DNA from: Misgurnus anguillicaudatus
Lineage: Eukaryota; Chordata; Actinopteri; Cypriniformes; Cobitidae
NCBI RefSeq assembly: GCF_027580225.2
Contig: NW_027395284.1
Location: 2,809,478-2,873,477 of the forward strand
Direction of reading: 5' to 3'
DNA length: 64,000 bases
Numbering within the stretch: position 1 is the stretch's first letter; the number at the start of each line of letters is the position of its first letter. Below, one piece after another: positions 59,000-64,000 of this stretch. The position numbers and the translations under genes were made by a program. The notes below the pieces were generated by a model. It saw nothing but the letters and a program-made list of their open reading frames with translations, searched no databases and was not told the DNA's origin.

Positions 59000-61560
59000 A
59001 AGAAATAAAGGCCTAGATGAAAGAATAAAGATAAGCAAACCAGAGCAGAGGCAGAAAACAATGAAAAGCTAAACAGTACAAACTTGTAAACAAAAAGTAG
59101 ACATTATGTGTTAGACGGAGGAATGCTAAGACACCAGAACAGAGCAGATAGATGGAGGTAAGATAGATGGATGATGGAGTTAGAGAATGGGAGAACAAAG
59201 AATGCGAATGTGTTTGAAAAGCGTGAGGGGTGTATGTGTGTACATGTGTGTACGTGTGTGCAGTATGTTAGGGGTTGATGTATAAAGGGCCCCACAGCAG
59301 TCTAGGGGATAATATTCAGCAGATGTGTCCTTATCTGACTCGAAGAGGGGTGAGCCGAACCCAGACATAGGGGAAAACACCAAAAACAGACGACTGTATG
59401 CAGAGCCGGCCTAAGGCATTAGGCGAACTAGGTGGCTGATTAGGCCACCATGGCCACCAGGCGACATGAAATATTATTTATATATAGAGAGAGAGAGCGC
59501 TAAGCAGTGACCATCAAATAAAAAAAACGTTAATGCAGATTAAGAAAATGTTTTTTTGCAGTATAAGTAATGGGAAAAAGTCTGCGGTTCCAGTCTGATG
59601 GCGAGTCACCTCAGAGGCTTGACACCAAACGCACCATTAATTCAGTCGAGTATCTGGCCTCTTAAATGCGTTTCCACCCTGAAGGCACAATACGTGGTCT
59701 TGCAAGTTTGTTGTGAAGCTCTTTTGACTGCCAAGTCCCCAAGTTTTAGTTTTTTAGGGCAGAACTATCAAAGCCTGGCGAGTCGGTTCCTTTTATCGGA
59801 GGCCAAGAAGAGATGACTAGGCTCCTGAGGTGGCCGACCACCCTTTCATTAACAGTAAGGCCGAAACCACTGATAAACAGTCATTAGGCTTTGAACCGAT
59901 AGAGCGCTAACTGTAAACCCAATGTAGCGCTGACAGCTAGCTTACAAGGTAGCTTAAAAAATCTAAACGTTGAGAGCGATTGGTTTGCAACCACATGAAA
60001 CTTGGTAATAATCTGATTTATTTTGAGGTAGGCCTGGTTTATTATTGTAAACCACATTTTCAATACAGGGAACAAAAACAATTTAGGATAGAAGACGAGA
60101 TACTCCATCAAATGTTTTGAATGAAGCAAATCCCTCAAAGCCGTGGTTTACAGGGGCAAGGATATGAAATTAAAATTAAAATTCAATCATTTATTCAACC
60201 TCATGTTTTTCTGAACCTGTTTGAGTTTCTTTATTCTGTTTAACACAAAAGAAGACATTTTGATAACTGACGTTAGGCACAATGTTGACTTCCATAATAG
60301 GAAAACAAATACTATGTAAGTCAATAGGTACCATCAACTCTGTGCTTACCATGAGGTTGAATTTGAGATGTCAGTAAGAAAACTTGAAGCAATAAATGTA
60401 ACAATAATTTTTACACATTTTTTGTCATATACTGTATGCACCAAGAAATTTAAACAGATTTTCCAGCCTGATCTCATGAGAATTCGTACATATTTTATTT
60501 AATATCATATTATATATTATTGAATTCATACAAAGTTAATCATGCAAAAATGTACGATTATCATAAAAAACAATAATGAAACCCCACACTTAACCCTAAC
60601 ATCACAGGGGTCAAAGCAAATGCTACAAATTAGCCACCTAAAATACTTACAGTACAAATTGGCATAAGATAGTATTCAATTACAAAAATGTACTGCATCT
60701 TGCTCGCCAATAATTTGGCGGCCACTTTTCTCTGAATGAACGTAAGATGTGGTTTCGGAAGGGTGGGGGATTGGCACACAGCTCACAAAATTGTTTTCCT
60801 TTGATGAGACTCCCATTTCTTGCGAGTTTGTCTTTAAATATAGCTCGGAACAGAGCAATATCCGTTACTAATTAGGCGAGTTTTTGGTACAAACAGTCCA
60901 AAAATATCCCATCAGTCATGTGAAGTTAAGCAAGGATTTGTAATTCAGTTTCAGTGTGTGTGACTCAGATTAGGTGAGCCGTATGCAAGAATACGAGCAT
61001 TCAACTCGAGTCCTAAACACTCCATTAGCGTAATCTAAAGCGAAGGTGATATGTATCATATGAGGTCACGAGAAGATGCTTATTTGGAAAGACAGAATGT
61101 TCTTTTGCCTTAAAGGGGTTACAGTGAAAGAAGCAAATTTGATCCAAGATGGCTTTGGTGGACCTTTGGATTCACTTGACCTCTAATCCGCTACTGTACA
61201 ACATACTAACATTTATATTTTTATGGCAAGGACCTTAAAATAATTTTAAAATGTAGATACAATTACAGAGGACCAAAATCCCTTTTTGATAAAAGCATTG
61301 TGTGTGTATCTCTTTGTTGGTTACTGATAATAGATGACGCATGCAGGCAATGAAGACAGATTTTTTGTAGGCCAGCTGCATATTTATTTTTCCCACAGAC
61401 TTTGGTAGTGTCGCAAAAAATAAGACAAACACTTACAAACACTTACACGTTTTGTCCAACAAGATAATCTTCACAGATGAATACAACCTTTAAATGTGTT
61501 TACTAGAAATAAAAAGCTAACATTAGCATTGGTTAAGATGCGAAGCTTATCAAAACATGT
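59000..61560. other. intergenic, no gene seen
   Basis: Possible single transposon ends: CAGAGCCGGCCTAAGGC at 59401 and a TTAA-family-like fragment at 60170-60330. No matching second termini. No supported ORF. Confidence 0.35.
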
Positions 61561-61567
61561 ATTTAGC

Positions 61568-62325
61568 CCGTCATGTGTGGGACTTGTCATGTCAAAATAT
61601 GTGTTCGGCGCATCATGTAAAACTGTGTGCATAATGCATCAAGTCAAAAAACTTGCCTGCGACAGACACTTCGAAGGGGTTTATGATAAAAGAGACGTTC
61701 GCGTTGGCCAGAAACTTGCTTAATCTCATGTGTAATCAGATTTTAGTGTTAAAGAGCACCTATTGTCAGATTCACGTTTTTACATTTCCTTTGGTGTGTA
61801 AGTGTGTATTAGTACATGTTAACGATATGCAAAAGGTACAAACCCAAAGTAAACAATAACACGTGTTATTGTTTATCAACGTAAATCTGTTTTCTTGGAC
61901 TACAACTCACAACCTGTAAGTTAACAGTGTCATATTTCCGGCTGACATCAGAGGTATTCAGGCCAATCACAACGTACAGATTAGCTGGCCAATCAGGGAC
62001 TCAGAGCTTTTCAGATCGATGAGTTTTGTACAAAATCAATGCGTTTGAGGAAAGCAGTATATCTGGAGCTACAAAAAGGTACGATTTGTGGAAAATAATG
62101 TGTTTTTTATCCATAAACCACACGAACACATTGTATTATCCCAAACACACTAAATAACTTTTTTACCAATGAAATAGGTGCACTTTAACTTAGTGTCTTG
62201 CAAGTATTTTCTGAATGTGAGGGTCTCTTTTATCATAAACGCTTTCGAGGCGTGTACAGCATAATGCACATGGTTCACATGACGCACTGAACACATATTT
62301 TGATATGACGAGCCACACACCACAC
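61568..62325. mobile_element. large inverted-repeat element enclosing a MITE
   Basis: Left arm about 61568-61735 and right arm about 62190-62325 are diverged complements. Left: TCAAAATATGTGTTCGGCGC. Right: TGAACACATATTTTGATATG. Left: GGGTTTATGATAAAAGAGAC. Right: GTCTCTTTTATCATAAACGC. The space between the arms is filled by the TTAA-flanked MITE at 61749-62188. Superfamily not assigned. Confidence 0.6.
61749..62188. mobile_element. TTAA-flanked MITE (AAAGAGCACCTATT family)
   Basis: The left end TTAAAGAGCACCTATTG pairs with the right end AATAGGTGCACTTTAA, with TTAA borders. It sits at the centre of the larger inverted repeat. An inner palindrome AATAACACGTGTTATT lies at 61855-61870. Confidence 0.7.
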
Positions 62326-62729
62326 TCCAAACGGAAGAAAAGTCACCAGCTGCCCTTGAACCTTAGGCTACAAACGAACTACACTATGCTCTCTCGACAT
62401 CAACCTCACCCCACCAAGCTTTCGACAGCTCTTTTAAACTTTATTAAGCACATTTAAAAACATGATCCCTGCTAACAAAATGAAGAGTTTGGTTCCAAAA
62501 CGCGATAAACGGCATTTTTGAAAAAAATGAGTTACTGCCAAAATCAGTATTATATCAGGTCAGTATTTAAAAGTAAATTCTTAATTTTATGCAAAATCCA
62601 ATATTCGCCGTGTTATTCTGTCATCTTTTCTCCCTTTTTCCCAAAATGCAATAAATGCCACTCCTCCTTTTTTACAGAACGCAATAAATCCATTCCTGAA
62701 ATTACAGCCCACCAGTCACGCAATGTAAA

Positions 62730-63102
62730 CAAACATGGCGGCGCGCTGAGTACACGGAATCCTAGTTTTCCTCATCTACTTTGTACTTCGTGATCAACAA
62801 ACAAAACAAAATAATACTTTAATTACATTGATAAACCTGTGATGGTTTTCTGTGATGAGAAAGAAACGCCATCAACATCTAATAATTTACGCAAAGCACT
62901 CGGGAGACTGGTGCTTATCTCCCGACAGCATCAAGTTTCTCATGCTAACACATTGACCCCAGGGGATCTTATGAAAAACTTTTTATTTTACTCAAAGTCA
63001 ACGAAAATCGAGCAGGACCAAAACATTTTACAGCTGATCGCTGTGAAAAATGCTAAGCGACAAGTATAACCGCAGCAATGACAGTGATCTTAATATGACA
63101 AA
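62730..63102 (+). other. possible first exon: ATGGCGGCGCG start region, ORF and splice donor
   Basis: A CpG-containing stretch with ACATGGCGGCGCGC (62734) is followed by an unrecognised 75-codon ORF. It runs from ATG 62842 (MVFCDEKETPSTSNNLRKAL) to TAA 63067-63069. A consensus donor AAA|GTAAGTG follows at 63103. The ORF stops 33 nt before the donor, so if this is an exon the real frame differs or it is a 5' leader. It could also be part of an old transposon. No family recognised. Confidence 0.2.
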
Positions 63103-63110
63103 GTAAGTGT

Positions 63111-64000
63111 TTTGATTAATGCCATTAATGTTTATTTTTTTAATCAGTGTGTACAACTGTTCAACTAAATGAATATAACATGGCAAAGATGTATGCACAT
63201 TTATATAGGCTATTGATTCAATAGATTTATTGCATTTTGTGGAAAAAATAATTCATTTTTATAATAAATCTTTAAAAATCAAGTTATTGATTTGAATTTT
63301 TTATGTTTTTATAACCTAAAGATGCTATGTGAAAGTTTGTAACAGAAAATAGTGGTTTTCATCTTGTCACTTTCTTGGTATAGAAAACACGTTTTTACCG
63401 AAATTTGTCAAAATTGAATGTGGATGAATCTTTGTTGGGAATAATGCCTGTGTTGCATTGTTTTTGAGATCTGAGAGGTTTAAAGTCCCTGACAAAGTGT
63501 GTAGTCCCATGTAGTAACTTGTTAGCAATCACCCTTTTAAATACACATTAAAGCTTTAAAAAGTCACGAGTTACTGTGTGTTTTATGTTGTAGAATAACC
63601 TTGTTAACCCAAGATCTTATTTAAGAGTTAAACCAAAACCCATTGACTTCAGGACAGTGGAACCAGAAGTGCTAAAATGCTAACTTGCGTCAATGCTAAT
63701 GCGTCATCCCAGCGGCACCACAGTAGTGCTCCTCAAAGCTCTGGCCCCCGAGTCCTCAGAAAACTTCCTTTTTGAGTGGTTATGTCAAGACTCCTCAGCG
63801 GTTGAGATTTACCGGGCCCACATGGAGAGGTGTCGGTTTAGGTCGCTGCACACTATAAATCACATGTGTGAATGTGTAATGACTTGTAAGAGACGGAAGC
63901 AAACGCAGGTGTAAAATGAAACAATGTTTATTAAATATAAACAAAGAGAGAGTATTCAAAGTCAATGCGGAAGTAATCCAGTCCGGTGTTGTTGCTGGCA
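63111..64000. other. AT-rich right edge, no gene seen
   Basis: No supported ORF. A repeat-like piece (CCCATTGACTTCAGGAC, GTGCTAAAATGCTAAC) lies at 63640-63685 and an ATGTTTATTAAATATAAACA palindromic run at 63925-63944. Confidence 0.35.

Noticed and set aside
59401..59900. possible hAT element starting CAGAGCCGGCCTAAGGC
   Set aside because: No matching right end or duplication found.

Overview
The window looks like teleost fish nuclear DNA, most likely a cyprinid or close relative. It carries one vertebrate-type gene, enc1, in a sea of AT-rich non-coding sequence. That sequence is crowded with short fish-type DNA transposons (hAT, Tc1, Harbinger-like and TTAA-targeting elements), tRNA-derived SINE pieces and long dinucleotide and tetranucleotide microsatellites. 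No bacterial, organellar or viral gene set is present. Family names given here come from terminal sequences, target-site duplications and remembered motifs, not from a database search.

Layout. 1-16.6 kb is intergenic and transposon-rich: a 2.18-kb hAT element with a perfect 8-bp duplication, a hAT element that split a GT microsatellite, a four-copy MITE family, and a Tc1 element interrupted by a Harbinger-like MITE. 16.6-24.0 kb is mostly unique sequence with a few repeats. 24.0-33.74 kb is the minus-strand enc1 locus. It holds the 3' 335 codons of the kelch-repeat protein, a strong splice donor 46 nt after the stop, and a good acceptor at 28193. An AATAAA near 24.0 kb suggests a long 3'-UTR exon. 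A 500-N scaffold gap (33745-34244) removes the BTB/BACK half of enc1.

34.86-43.02 kb is a TCTG-based satellite-like array with higher-order structure. Inside it sits a full-length, apparently intact Tx1/L1-type LINE (35293-40844) with both ORFs open. The LINE inserted into a TC tract, and an unoccupied paralogue of the same site lies further along the array. 43.03-45.1 kb is a GC-richer, promoter-like stretch that may serve enc1 or a plus-strand transcript. 45.1-52.1 kb contains several nested transposons around what looks like a plus-strand terminal exon with its 3' UTR (47933 to about 50015). 52.1-64 kb is intergenic, with a long perfect-looking hairpin, further nested MITEs and microsatellites.

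The only confident protein-coding content is enc1 (partial) and the two LINE proteins. Those two work together in target-primed retrotransposition: ORF1 binds the RNA, and ORF2 cuts the target and copies the RNA. Most other open frames lie in low-complexity repeats, where all frames stay open, or are chance ORFs of 60-90 codons.
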